Below, piece after piece: positions 12,648 to 20,281 of a stretch of DNA of 22,486 nucleotides; position 1 is the stretch's first letter; each line of letters opens with the position of its first letter. A model generated the notes under the pieces. That model was not told the origin of the DNA. It searched no databases and was given only the letters and a program-made list of their open reading frames with translations. The translations under genes and the position numbers were made by a program. Source of the stretch: a virus; IMG/VR virus record IMGVR_UViG_3300035670_001328, positions 1 to 22,486 of that record; one strand, given 5' to 3'.

Positions 12648-13819
12648 AGGTTCTCGGCTAGAAACGGCTTCCAATACTGCTGATAGACGGCTTCCGCTTC
12701 GAATTGCTTAGCGAATTCTACGCTTGCCTTAGAAACCCCTCTATCGGCTTCGTATGCCTGTTCAAGCGCGGTTACTAGGGAAGGCACTAGCGGAATCTGG
12801 AAGAACGACGACTGCGCTTCGTCCCAGAACGGCTGGCCATCTACCAACCAAGAATCCGAACCAAGTAGTTCTGGGGTTGCCGCCCAATTAGAACCAATGA
12901 CACGGGTTCCGCAAGCCTGGGCTTCGATAGCTGGAACGCCAAAGCCTTCGCCGTAAGAAGCGTGTAGCAGAACGTCCATCGCGGAATAAAGCCCCGCCAT
13001 TTCCTCGGACGTGTAGCCATAGCGAAGCTTGTGCGGATCAGGGAATAAGACCGCGTCTTCTGGTAGCCCTACGGCTTTCATAAGGGTTGCTAGGTGGAAT
13101 CCGCCGAAGACCCTAGACGGCTCGGCGTGAATGTATAGATACGCGTTCGGGTGCTTGCGTCGGAACATCGCGAAGGCTAGTAGGTTCTCGGCGTATGCCT
13201 TGCGGTGAATCGAGCCGTTCGCCTTATTGGCGGCCACCATACCGACGATAAAGTCGTCTTCACCTACGCCCATGTATTGCTTTAGCGAATAGCCTTCGAT
13301 GTTGTCGGTCGGCTTGTAGGTGGTTGTATCTACGGCGTGGGGAATGTAGGTCGAGTCTACGCCGATGGCTTCGAACTGCCTTTGCCCAAACGGACTCATT
13401 GAAATAGTTTTTACGTTCGGTCGCTTAGCCCAAGCCGCAACCTTTGGCGGAACGGATAGGTGGTCTACGGGAGTCCACGACCAGAACTTTAGGTCTTCTA
13501 GGTGTGGCACGTCTAGGTAAACCCAAGCGTCGTAGAGCGTGAGGATTGCGTTTGGAATTTCACGTCCGGCTAGGAAGTGCTTGTGGTGCGTTTCCAGAAC
13601 GTCGCCCGAATAGAGCGTGTAGCCACGGGGATAGTGTGCGATCGGGCCGTGCTTGGTTTCAAGCGTAGAGATGTTGCCTTCTAGCCCGAAGTTAGATAAT
13701 GCGGCAACGTCGTAGCCGTCGCGCTTTAGGCGTTCGGCTAGTAGTAGGCCCTGGACTCCGTAGCCCGTAGGCGAGCCTGGGGAATTGCTTGCGAGTGAAA
13801 TTGCGCCGTAGGTTGTCAT
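12644..13819 (-). CDS. Glycosyltransferase family 4 (GT-B fold)
   Basis: A 391-aa protein with a GT-B layout. The N-terminal domain begins ISLASNSPGSPTGYGVQGLL (Gly-rich acceptor loop, about 7-26). The C-terminal donor domain carries EGFGVPAIEAQACGTRVIGS (291-310), including the E-x7-E motif at E291 and E299. AANKANGSIHRKA (196-208) and YTSEEMAGLYSAMDVLLHAS (269-288) are typical family-4 segments. It is the first gene after the capsid gene and its terminator, with only about 21 bases between hairpin and ATG and no good Shine-Dalgarno. Its expression probably depends on read-through. Likely adds hexose units to a virion protein or onto the product of the GT2 enzyme. Confidence 0.88.
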   Translation of the reverse strand: MTTYGAISLASNSPGSPTGYGVQGLLLAERLKRDGYDVAALSNFGLEGNISTLETKHGPIAHYPRGYTLYSGDVLETHHKHFLAGREIPNAILTLYDAWVYLDVPHLEDLKFWSWTPVDHLSVPPKVAAWAKRPNVKTISMSPFGQRQFEAIGVDSTYIPHAVDTTTYKPTDNIEGYSLKQYMGVGEDDFIVGMVAANKANGSIHRKAYAENLLAFAMFRRKHPNAYLYIHAEPSRVFGGFHLATLMKAVGLPEDAVLFPDPHKLRYGYTSEEMAGLYSAMDVLLHASYGEGFGVPAIEAQACGTRVIGSNWAATPELLGSDSWLVDGQPFWDEAQSSFFQIPLVPSLVTALEQAYEADRGVSKASVEFAKQFEAEAVYQQYWKPFLAENL

Positions 13820-13840
13820 GCGTTTAGCCTAGCAAATAAA

Positions 13841-13876
13841 GATAGGCCCCGTGCAACCTACAACACGGGGCCTATC
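13841..13876 (-). terminator. Terminator downstream of the major capsid gene
   Basis: A perfect 13-bp inverted repeat (13876-13864 with 13853-13841, arms GATAGGCCCCGTG) with a 10-nt loop starts 17 bases after the capsid stop. It is followed on the minus strand by UUUAUUUGCU. A strong intrinsic terminator by eye. Confidence 0.88.
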
Positions 13877-13892
13877 AGTTTGTTACAAGGGA

Positions 13893-15056
13893 TTAGCTAG
13901 CTGCACCCTTGAAGGCTGAAACGTGAGCCTGGTGGGTTAGTGCGCCGTCTAGACGGATCAAGAAACGCCAGGTGGTCAGGTCGTTTGCGAAAGCGTAGTC
14001 CTGTGAAGACTGAACCTGGATTCCACCTGCAAGGCGAACCTTGTAGGACTCTAGGTCACCGAACAGAACGGACTTTGCACCGGTAGCGATAGCTGCAACG
14101 TGTGGGTTCTCCACGACGCGGAAGCCAGCGAAGGTGTCAGGGTAGCCAACGCCTACCTGGTATAGGTAGTTGCCAGCGGTGTCCTTTAGCTTGCGCATAG
14201 CACCGATGGTCTGGCCGTTTGCCATGAAACCAGCGGAAGGCAGACGACGAACCGCACCGTTTACCGAGTAGGCAAGGTCGATTAGGTTGTCGGCGGTGAA
14301 GGCACCCGATACGCCGGTTCCGCCGGTAACGCCGGTGCCAGCTGCGGTAGCGATACCCTCTGGCTGGACGGTTCCGGTTCCGGTGGTTAGAGCGGAGTTT
14401 ACTGCGTAACCAATAGCGTTACCAGCCTGCTTAGCTAGGTGAGAAGCTAGGTCGAAACCTGCGTCGGTAACTAGCTCGTTGGCTGCCTGGATTAGGAAGC
14501 CATACTTGTATGCGCCCAAAGTGATTGAGCTGTAAGTAGGCTCCGAAGCCGAGATAGCCGAACCCTCTGCGGTTAGAGCAGCGGTCGAGTAAGCGGTAAG
14601 GGTTGGAATGGTTAGGTCTTCGCCCGAAGTGGTGGTGATCACGTCGGAAACCTCTAGCATTGGGCCGGCTAGACGTGCTACGTCGAATACCTCGTCGTAG
14701 AAGGACTTTGGAACGGTGTTGTCCGAAGTAACTAGAGCGGCGCGCTTTGCGAACTCGTGTGAGCGAGCCTCGCCGTTTGCTAGTCCGCGGAAGATGTCGC
14801 TGTTTGAGCGAGCCTCGGAAACCGAAGGAATGAATCCCTTAGCGGCTACGGAAGCCTCGACCTTGCGAGCCTCTGCGCGGGTTGCTACCTCGATGGACTC
14901 GTCGGCCTTGCGAATGTCGGCCTCGATACGGTCGATCTTCTGCAATTCCTCAGAATCTAGTCCGCGACCCTCGGCCTCTGCCGAGTCAATGACCTCGCGA
15001 ATTTGCATGGTCAAGTTTGCGCGGAGTTCGTGCTGAGCCTTGATGAACTCTGACAT
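13893..15056 (-). CDS. Major capsid protein, HK97 fold
   Basis: A 387-aa HK97-type capsid protein. Residues 1 to about 105 form a charged helical delta domain (LTMQIREVIDSAEAEGRGLD, QKIDRIEADIRKADESIEVA), which acts as scaffold and is cut off by the prohead protease. The mature part starts around residues 106-115 and shows family landmarks: VPKSFYDEVFDVARLAGPML, GEDLTIPTLT, EGSAISASEPTYSSITLGAY, ELVTDAGFDLASHL, and near the end FANDLTTWRFLIRLDGALTH. The exact cleavage site is inferred. The start has the strong site AGGAGA followed by AATA and ATG. The gene is flanked by terminators on both sides and has a promoter candidate in its own leader, so it seems to form a separate highly expressed unit. 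Confidence 0.95.
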   Translation of the reverse strand: MSEFIKAQHELRANLTMQIREVIDSAEAEGRGLDSEELQKIDRIEADIRKADESIEVATRAEARKVEASVAAKGFIPSVSEARSNSDIFRGLANGEARSHEFAKRAALVTSDNTVPKSFYDEVFDVARLAGPMLEVSDVITTTSGEDLTIPTLTAYSTAALTAEGSAISASEPTYSSITLGAYKYGFLIQAANELVTDAGFDLASHLAKQAGNAIGYAVNSALTTGTGTVQPEGIATAAGTGVTGGTGVSGAFTADNLIDLAYSVNGAVRRLPSAGFMANGQTIGAMRKLKDTAGNYLYQVGVGYPDTFAGFRVVENPHVAAIATGAKSVLFGDLESYKVRLAGGIQVQSSQDYAFANDLTTWRFLIRLDGALTHQAHVSAFKGAAS

Positions 15057-15140
15057 TATTTCTCCTAAATTGAATGTAAGTAATTAGTCGCGCTGACGCA
15101 GACCAAAACGGCTAGAGCTAACTCACACGCCTAGTTCTAG

Positions 15141-15150
15141 TTTATAGCAC
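15141..15150 (-). promoter_or_regulatory. Extended -10 promoter candidate for the capsid gene
   Basis: The minus strand reads GTGCTATAAA, an extended -10 (TG-N-TATAAA), about 85 bases before the capsid ATG and just after a terminator. No good -35 hexamer is present at 16-18 bases. It is the only place between the flanking terminators where a promoter would be needed. Confidence 0.45.
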
Positions 15151-15176
15151 TACTGCATACTCGATAAAAAGAAGAA

Positions 15177-15207
15177 CCCCGCCGGTGAAAGGGGAAGACC
15201 GGCGGGG
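15177..15207 (-). terminator. Terminator upstream of the major capsid gene
   Basis: Perfect 10-bp arms CCCCGCCGGT and ACCGGCGGGG flank an 11-nt loop. The minus strand continues with UUCUUCUUUUUAUCG, a good U tract. It lies 20 bases after the stop of the 58-aa gene and would end transcripts coming from the terminase-portal-protease genes. Confidence 0.88.
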
Positions 15208-15226
15208 AGAAGCGTAAGCTTGGCGA

Positions 15227-15403
15227 CTATCTAGTTTCAGTCGGCTTGGTCACACGTGCTTCTTTTGCCTCGCCAGCGAAGGCGGGAGTGTCAATGGCGA
15301 CAACAGCGTCGGCCATTGAGTCTGCTAGGTCTGCGATGGCCCCGCTGATCGGGTTGCCCGCAACCTCTAGGATTGCTTTTTTGATCTGCTCTTTGGTAGC
15401 CAT
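15227..15403 (-). CDS. Small conserved-type protein before the capsid gene
   Basis: A 58-aa gene whose ATG (15403) directly follows the protease TAA, with AAAGGA 6-7 bases upstream. The product starts MATKEQIKKAILEVAGNPIS and continues GAIADLADSMADAVVAIDTP; it ends VTKPTETR. It is helical, amphipathic and cysteine-free. Its place between protease and capsid genes is where scaffold, decoration or hypothetical small proteins occur in actinophages, but no function can be assigned from the sequence. Short length and clean coupling make the gene itself convincing. It is the last gene before a strong terminator. Confidence 0.75.
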   Translation of the reverse strand: MATKEQIKKAILEVAGNPISGAIADLADSMADAVVAIDTPAFAGEAKEARVTKPTETR

Positions 15404-16696
15404 TTAGATTCCTTTGATTAGTAGTTCGAGCTTCTTCTTCTTGAGTGCAAGCATACCCAAGTCGCCCGAAGGTTGTGCAACTTCTTCCGAAGGTGCTAGG
15501 TCGTTGATTACGCGAGATAGCATGGCGGCTTCGTCTACGGAGATAGTCTGGCCGTCTTCAATCTTTAGTAGCGCGTCCGCTAGTGCGTCTGCGTCGATGT
15601 TGTTTCTTTCGGCTACCTTATCTAGCCCGCGAACCTGGGCGGTTCCGTTGGTGCTTGGGTAGGCAGGGAAGGCGACACCGGTAGAAACTTCCATTAGGCG
15701 AACGCTCTTTAGGGTGCGCTCGGTTCCATCGTTAGACCAAGAATCCCCGCCCGCTGGAACGGTGAATCCAAAGCTGAAACCTGTTACGTCACCGCGCTGA
15801 ATCGAAACCTTTGCGTCGCGTCCCCATGAGTTATCGGGCAACGTAGCCATTACGCGCAAACCAATTTCGTCTTCCTTTAGGGTTAGGGTTCCCGCACGGG
15901 TCGAGCCTAGAACCATGTCGGTATTGTGGTTCCAAAGAAGCTTGATGTCGTTGCGCGAGTTGATGGAACGCTTGAAAGCACCTGGCTTGATACGCTCGAT
16001 AAAAGGTAGCGGTTCGCTTGGCTCGTTGAATCTGGCGGCGTAGCCCGTTAGGGTCATACCTTCGCCGTCTTCGCGGACTTCGAACTCGTTAGTAAATACA
16101 CGAGTTTCTATCTTTGACAATGCTTCGCCTTTCGCTCGGCCTTCGTTTTCTTCTTCCATTCTACTAACCACACCCTCGGCATACGCCAAAGCACGGCGAG
16201 CGGCTGCCTTAGACGGCCCCGATCCCCAAAGCAAATGGGCAACTACGCCAGGACTAGGATAATCAGGGGAATCAGGTCTAGCGGCGGGCGAATCCAAATC
16301 AACAAGGTGACGGCTAATCCAAGCCCGAATCCGAACCCACTTATCTGCCGTGACATTTCCCGCCGCCATAGCGCGAGCTTCTCGGATAGTTGCTTCCACC
16401 ACTCCATCGCCAGCCTTGCCTTCTTCGTAGTAGCGCAAGCCCTGTCTGGCTGCGGCTCTCATGTAGGCCGGTGGGGTTAGGTTTACTTCCCTAAGTTCGG
16501 TTTCCTCGACTTCGATTTCCTCGTCGTCGTGTTCTTGGTAGCTTCCGCCTGGTTCGATACCTTCGGCGACAGATACGCCGACCATCGCGTCGATAGCAGA
16601 TTGCTTATCTTTGTGGCAAGAAACTTGCTTGCCGTCTTCTTTTACTACGGCCCACCCTGCGCACTCCGGCGATTCGTCCCAAATAAAATAAGGCAT
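15404..16696 (-). CDS. Prohead protease with long N-terminal extension
   Basis: A 430-aa protein, about twice the length of HK97 gp4. Residues 1-45 contain CAGWAVVKEDGKQVSCHKDK, a small module seen in actinophage head proteins. Residues about 70-180 form a second helical module (PPAYMRAAARQGLRYYEEG and YPSPGVVAHLLWGSGPSKAA). The peptidase domain (about 195-355) holds LLWNHNTDMVLGSTRAGTL with the catalytic His near 257, GDVTGFSFGF with the Ser near 308, and EVSTGVAFPAYPST. The C-terminus is acidic then Lys-rich (LALKKKKLELLIKGI). It cleaves the capsid delta domain during maturation and may self-cleave. The extra modules could help scaffolding or protease recruitment. Start overlaps nothing and abuts the 90-aa gene. 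Confidence 0.9.
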   Translation of the reverse strand: MPYFIWDESPECAGWAVVKEDGKQVSCHKDKQSAIDAMVGVSVAEGIEPGGSYQEHDDEEIEVEETELREVNLTPPAYMRAAARQGLRYYEEGKAGDGVVEATIREARAMAAGNVTADKWVRIRAWISRHLVDLDSPAARPDSPDYPSPGVVAHLLWGSGPSKAAARRALAYAEGVVSRMEEENEGRAKGEALSKIETRVFTNEFEVREDGEGMTLTGYAARFNEPSEPLPFIERIKPGAFKRSINSRNDIKLLWNHNTDMVLGSTRAGTLTLKEDEIGLRVMATLPDNSWGRDAKVSIQRGDVTGFSFGFTVPAGGDSWSNDGTERTLKSVRLMEVSTGVAFPAYPSTNGTAQVRGLDKVAERNNIDADALADALLKIEDGQTISVDEAAMLSRVINDLAPSEEVAQPSGDLGMLALKKKKLELLIKGI

Positions 16697-16968
16697 CAGT
16701 CTTCTTTCACTACTAAAACGTGTAACTCGCAGTCGGCCGTATCTGCAACCGCATAAAGCGAGTCGCCTGGGCCGATTGTAATTTGGCTAGTTAGAGTCGC
16801 TTGCGCGTGTATGCCGTTGTCCGCCGTTACGTCCGAACCGCCAATGTAAACGTTTGAGTTCAAGGCGTGTTCGTGGTTGTGTATGCAAACGTGTTGCGCC
16901 ATAACATCTGGCGCGACAATTTGAACCCTTGTCAGGCCGACTGAATACTGCGCCGTGGTTATTGGCAT
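16696..16968 (-). CDS. Small beta-rich virion-type protein
   Basis: A 90-aa protein between portal and protease genes. The pattern VCIHNHEHALNSNVYIGGSD, TSQITIGPGDSLYAV and LHVLVVKED suggests a compact beta-sandwich in which a short strand set ends in a surface loop. Proteins of this size and pattern occur next to head genes in several phages and may be head fibres or decoration proteins, but this is not established here. ATG 16968 overlaps the portal TAA as TAATG. One Cys and three His near residues 27-34 are not enough for a confident zinc site. Confidence 0.6.
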   Translation of the reverse strand: MPITTAQYSVGLTRVQIVAPDVMAQHVCIHNHEHALNSNVYIGGSDVTADNGIHAQATLTSQITIGPGDSLYAVADTADCELHVLVVKED

Positions 16969-18329
16969 TAGTTAGCCTCGTAAACGCCCTGCGGGTCTTC
17001 TGGGTCTATCTGCGCTACGCCTTGAAGCATTACGCTTGGAACGCCGGTGTGCTTGATTTCTGGCAGGTCTAGGGCTGCTAGGACTTCCTTCGGATCGTAA
17101 CCCGCGGTAACTAGACGGTTCGCCATAAGAACCTTCTTATCTTCCGCGACGATACCTGCGTCGGTAATTGCGATGTTCGCAAGCGGAACGCGGGCGATGT
17201 CGCCACCCTCGACCGGTGGTAGGTCTTCTAGTCGGCGAACGTCGTTTACGGTTAGCCAACCAGACTGCAAGCCGTTTGAGTAAGCGGCGAAGCGCGAGTT
17301 TGAATCACCGCGTAGAAGGCCGTCCATGCTGAAACGGATAAACGCGTTTTCGCCACCGGCTTCGGCAGATAGCAAAGTAGAGAACGCGCCTTCGAGCTTC
17401 TGCACGATTGGCCTAAGCGTCATGGAAGTAAAGGCGATGTTGTTCTGCTCGACCGATGAATAGGTGTTGGTTCCAGGTAGGCCGAGTAGGTGCGGTGGAA
17501 TGTTGAACGCACGGGCTACGTCCTCGACCGCCATACGGCGCGAGTCGATGAATTGGGCGGCGTTGTTGTCTACCTGATCGCTGACAAACTTCGCACCGCC
17601 AGATAGAACGCCGACCTTGTGCGCCTTCTTGAATCCGCCGTGGCGACTAGAGAACGCGTCCGATAGGTCTTTGGCTTGTTCTGGCGATAGGTTGCCTGGG
17701 AACTCAATGTGGCCCGCCATAGTTACGCCCTGCCCGAAGTAGCGAGCGGCGAAGGACTCTAGCGCGATAGCCAAACCAAAGTTTTCCTTTAGTGCTTCCA
17801 CACGGGATACGCCACGAATCTGACCTGGCTTTAGCACGTCTACGATGTGAAGAACCTGCTCGGACGAAAGAAGCTCGTCGTGGGATTGAACGCGGAACAT
17901 AACGCGACCGATACCGTTGCGGACTACCTCTACGTCGGTAGGGTTTAGCACCACTAGGTTTAGGGGCTTGCCCTGCGAGTCGCGGTAGACGCGGATAAAC
18001 GCGTTGCCGTCAAGAAGCATAGAAACAATGACGGCGTTATAGAACGGCTCTTTAGAAACTAGGTCTACGTCTGGGCGGGTTACCCAGGCTGGACGTGGGC
18101 GGAACGGACGACGCTCGCCGTCGATACGGATAAACGCGTCAAGTGGCAGGGTAGAAATGGTGTCGGCGATCAAGGATACGGCCGAGTAAATTGCGTTTAC
18201 CTTGAACACGGTATCCGGTGTGACGTAGGTTCCGGATTGAGTTCCGATGATTACGTCTTCGCCAGAACCCCATAAGGTTTGGAAACTGATTGACCGCCTG
18301 TTTAGCAGTCTGTCGATAAAACTTGCCAT
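16968..18329 (-). CDS. Portal protein, HK97 family
   Basis: A 453-aa protein forming the dodecameric DNA gate at one capsid vertex. Family landmarks in order are VFKVNAIYSAVSLIADTIST (about 42-61), FYNAVIVSMLLDGNAFIRVY (about 96-115), LVVLNPTDVEVV, the HIV...RGVSRVEAL region, and RRMAVEDVARAFNIPPHLLG followed by YSSVEQNNIAFTSMTLRPIV. The C-terminus holds SGWLTVNDVRRLEDLPPVEGGD, typical of the clip/stem end. It follows the large terminase by 8 bases, the standard packaging order. Length is normal for the family and no break is seen. Confidence 0.95.
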   Translation of the reverse strand: MASFIDRLLNRRSISFQTLWGSGEDVIIGTQSGTYVTPDTVFKVNAIYSAVSLIADTISTLPLDAFIRIDGERRPFRPRPAWVTRPDVDLVSKEPFYNAVIVSMLLDGNAFIRVYRDSQGKPLNLVVLNPTDVEVVRNGIGRVMFRVQSHDELLSSEQVLHIVDVLKPGQIRGVSRVEALKENFGLAIALESFAARYFGQGVTMAGHIEFPGNLSPEQAKDLSDAFSSRHGGFKKAHKVGVLSGGAKFVSDQVDNNAAQFIDSRRMAVEDVARAFNIPPHLLGLPGTNTYSSVEQNNIAFTSMTLRPIVQKLEGAFSTLLSAEAGGENAFIRFSMDGLLRGDSNSRFAAYSNGLQSGWLTVNDVRRLEDLPPVEGGDIARVPLANIAITDAGIVAEDKKVLMANRLVTAGYDPKEVLAALDLPEIKHTGVPSVMLQGVAQIDPEDPQGVYEAN

Positions 18330-18336
18330 GTCCGCC

Positions 18337-19839
18337 CTAAACGAAGAATTGTGGAACCAAAGGCTCGTCTTCTATTCTACCCACCGTTGCACGGTCGAAG
18401 GATAGCACGGCTGCTACGGCCGCGTCGATACGTCTTTGAGAAGCCCTGTTTTCTTTCACAATACGGGGGCCTAAGTTGTCCACCTTTACTACGGCGTTAG
18501 AAATGTGACGGGCTAGAAGTGGGTTGCCGTCGTGAATAACCTTCTGATCGACGACCGCGTCGTAGAACTTCGCGCAAGCTGGAACCATACGACGGGCGTT
18601 AGTAGATGGGTATTCGACAATGGGATAGCCTTCGTCTTGTAGCACTTGCATAGTTCGCGTCCAGCGGTAAGGGTCGCAAGCGATTTCCTTTACGTTCGGG
18701 TGCGCTTTTACGAACTGCCTAATCGTTTCTTCGACTTCCAGAACATCTACGCGCCAAGTATCGTCATGAATTGTTGCGTCCTTTTCCCACGCTCCCACGA
18801 TTCCAATTTGCGGAACGTCCTCGATAGTCGTATAGGTGACGACCGTAGCGTCCCCGCTAAACGACCCGTCAAGGCCCAGAATGTAGTCTTTGTCCCCTAC
18901 TTCCGTTTCGCCAGCGCAAGCGTCCCACGTCCCCGTTGGTAGCCAGCTAATCTGGGAACTGACCCATTGGTTACACCGCTTGGTTCTAAATTCCGCTTCT
19001 TCCGTTCGCCTAACTACTGATTCGAAGTCTTCGGCCGAACAAATGTCCCCGAAGCCTGGGTTAGAAACTTCCCAAGTTGAAGGCAAGCGATGGTCGGCTT
19101 CTGCGTCCGCTTCCCACCAAGCCATGAAGAACGTGGGGTCGTCTACTTCCTTACGGGCTATCTTTTGCCCGTATTGGTAAAGCGTGTAGCAGATTGAGTC
19201 TTTGCCATCTGCGCCGGTCTTCACGCCCGCGGTGCTAATGGCGATAAGCGTCGAAAGCCGTCCGCGCGAACCCTGGGCTTGTGACATTACGTCGAATAGT
19301 TCGCGTGTCGGTTGTGCGTGTAGCTCGTCAAAGATTGTGGCAGAAGGGTTTAGACCTTCTTTGGAATAGGCTTCGGCGGATAGAACGCGATACACCGAAC
19401 CTGCTTTCGGGAGTTCGATTGCGTCGCGATAGAGCTTTGTAATCGCGCTTAGTTCGGGTGACGCTTCGATCATTCGCTTAGCGTCGGCAAATACGATTCG
19501 GGCCTGTTCCTTTTCGGCTGCGACCGAATACACTTCTGCGCCCCTAGCCCCAAGTATTAGCGAGTAAAGACCAAATACCGATCCGATTGCAGACTTGCCG
19601 TTCTTGCGTGGCATACCAATAAGTGAAACGCGATGGCGATAACCGCTGTCGTCACCGGCAAAGACGTGACGGATTAGTTCCTTTTGCCACTCTCTCAAAA
19701 CTAGCGGCGACCCCGCGCGACCGGCTATCGAGTCCTTAGTGATAATTCCAAACGCTTCGGCAAAGTCGATTACTACTTCCCCGTCGCCGTTGAGTAGGTC
19801 GCTATTAGGAACCGGAGTTAGCCACTTCGGGGGCCACAC
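18337..19839 (-). CDS. terL: Terminase large subunit
   Basis: A 500-aa packaging motor and nuclease. The start is GTG 19839, chosen because AAAGGA stands 6 bases upstream; it overlaps the small subunit gene by 35 bases. The ATPase domain has Walker A GMPRKNGKS (75-83) and Walker B ATIFDE (167-172) with following LHAQPTRELFDVM. STAGVKTGADG (about 202-212) suits the coupling motif. The nuclease domain shows the three acidic clusters LGLDGSFSGD (D324), ACDPYRW (D389) and RRIDAAVAAV (D472). The type matches HK97-like Terminase_1 enzymes. The 3' part carries one copy of the GTAGAATAGA decamer. Fully intact. Confidence 0.96.
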   Translation of the reverse strand: MWPPKWLTPVPNSDLLNGDGEVVIDFAEAFGIITKDSIAGRAGSPLVLREWQKELIRHVFAGDDSGYRHRVSLIGMPRKNGKSAIGSVFGLYSLILGARGAEVYSVAAEKEQARIVFADAKRMIEASPELSAITKLYRDAIELPKAGSVYRVLSAEAYSKEGLNPSATIFDELHAQPTRELFDVMSQAQGSRGRLSTLIAISTAGVKTGADGKDSICYTLYQYGQKIARKEVDDPTFFMAWWEADAEADHRLPSTWEVSNPGFGDICSAEDFESVVRRTEEAEFRTKRCNQWVSSQISWLPTGTWDACAGETEVGDKDYILGLDGSFSGDATVVTYTTIEDVPQIGIVGAWEKDATIHDDTWRVDVLEVEETIRQFVKAHPNVKEIACDPYRWTRTMQVLQDEGYPIVEYPSTNARRMVPACAKFYDAVVDQKVIHDGNPLLARHISNAVVKVDNLGPRIVKENRASQRRIDAAVAAVLSFDRATVGRIEDEPLVPQFFV

Positions 19840-20281
19840 GTTGTTCCTTTCGTGCCATTAGTTCTTCGAGTTTTGACATGGCCTTTACTTCCGCTACGCC
19901 TAGTTTGCTTCTATCGCTTGGGGTAAATCCTAGTAGCGATAGGTTAGAAATAATTTGGCGATCTAGTTCTCGAAGGCCGCGGCGAAGTCTTGCGTCGTCA
20001 GTCTGCATTACTTTCACGCGTAGGTTCCAGCGTTCGTCAATCATTTCGCAGGTCATTAGCAAAATCTCAAAATCGGTATTAGGGCTAATCCAATTCAAGC
20101 CCTGTTCCCAAACCTTGTCCCATAACTCGCGACCGTATTTGAGTAGCGGCCGAGATGGTTCTGGAGTTTCCGAAACGCCTGGCAAAATTTGAAGCACGCC
20201 CTGTTCTGGCAACGGGCGACGGCCTGGATTACCAAGTAGTCGCTTTTGCTCTATCGGCTTTTGTGGTCTACCGGCTGGCAT
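19805..20281 (-). CDS. terS: Terminase small subunit, P27 family
   Basis: A 158-aa protein that recognises the packaging site and regulates the large subunit. The N-terminal GRPQKPIEQKRLLGNPGRRP (4-23) is the signature of P27-type small terminases. The rest is helical (DFEILLMTCEMIDERWNLRV) and includes LLGFTPSDRSKLGVAEVKAM, another family landmark. The GGAG site about 8 bases before ATG 20281 lies inside the end of the methyltransferase gene, with a 14-base overlap. Complete and normal in length. The cos or pac site is not identifiable by eye. Confidence 0.9.
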   Translation of the reverse strand: MPAGRPQKPIEQKRLLGNPGRRPLPEQGVLQILPGVSETPEPSRPLLKYGRELWDKVWEQGLNWISPNTDFEILLMTCEMIDERWNLRVKVMQTDDARLRRGLRELDRQIISNLSLLGFTPSDRSKLGVAEVKAMSKLEELMARKEQRVAPEVANSGS

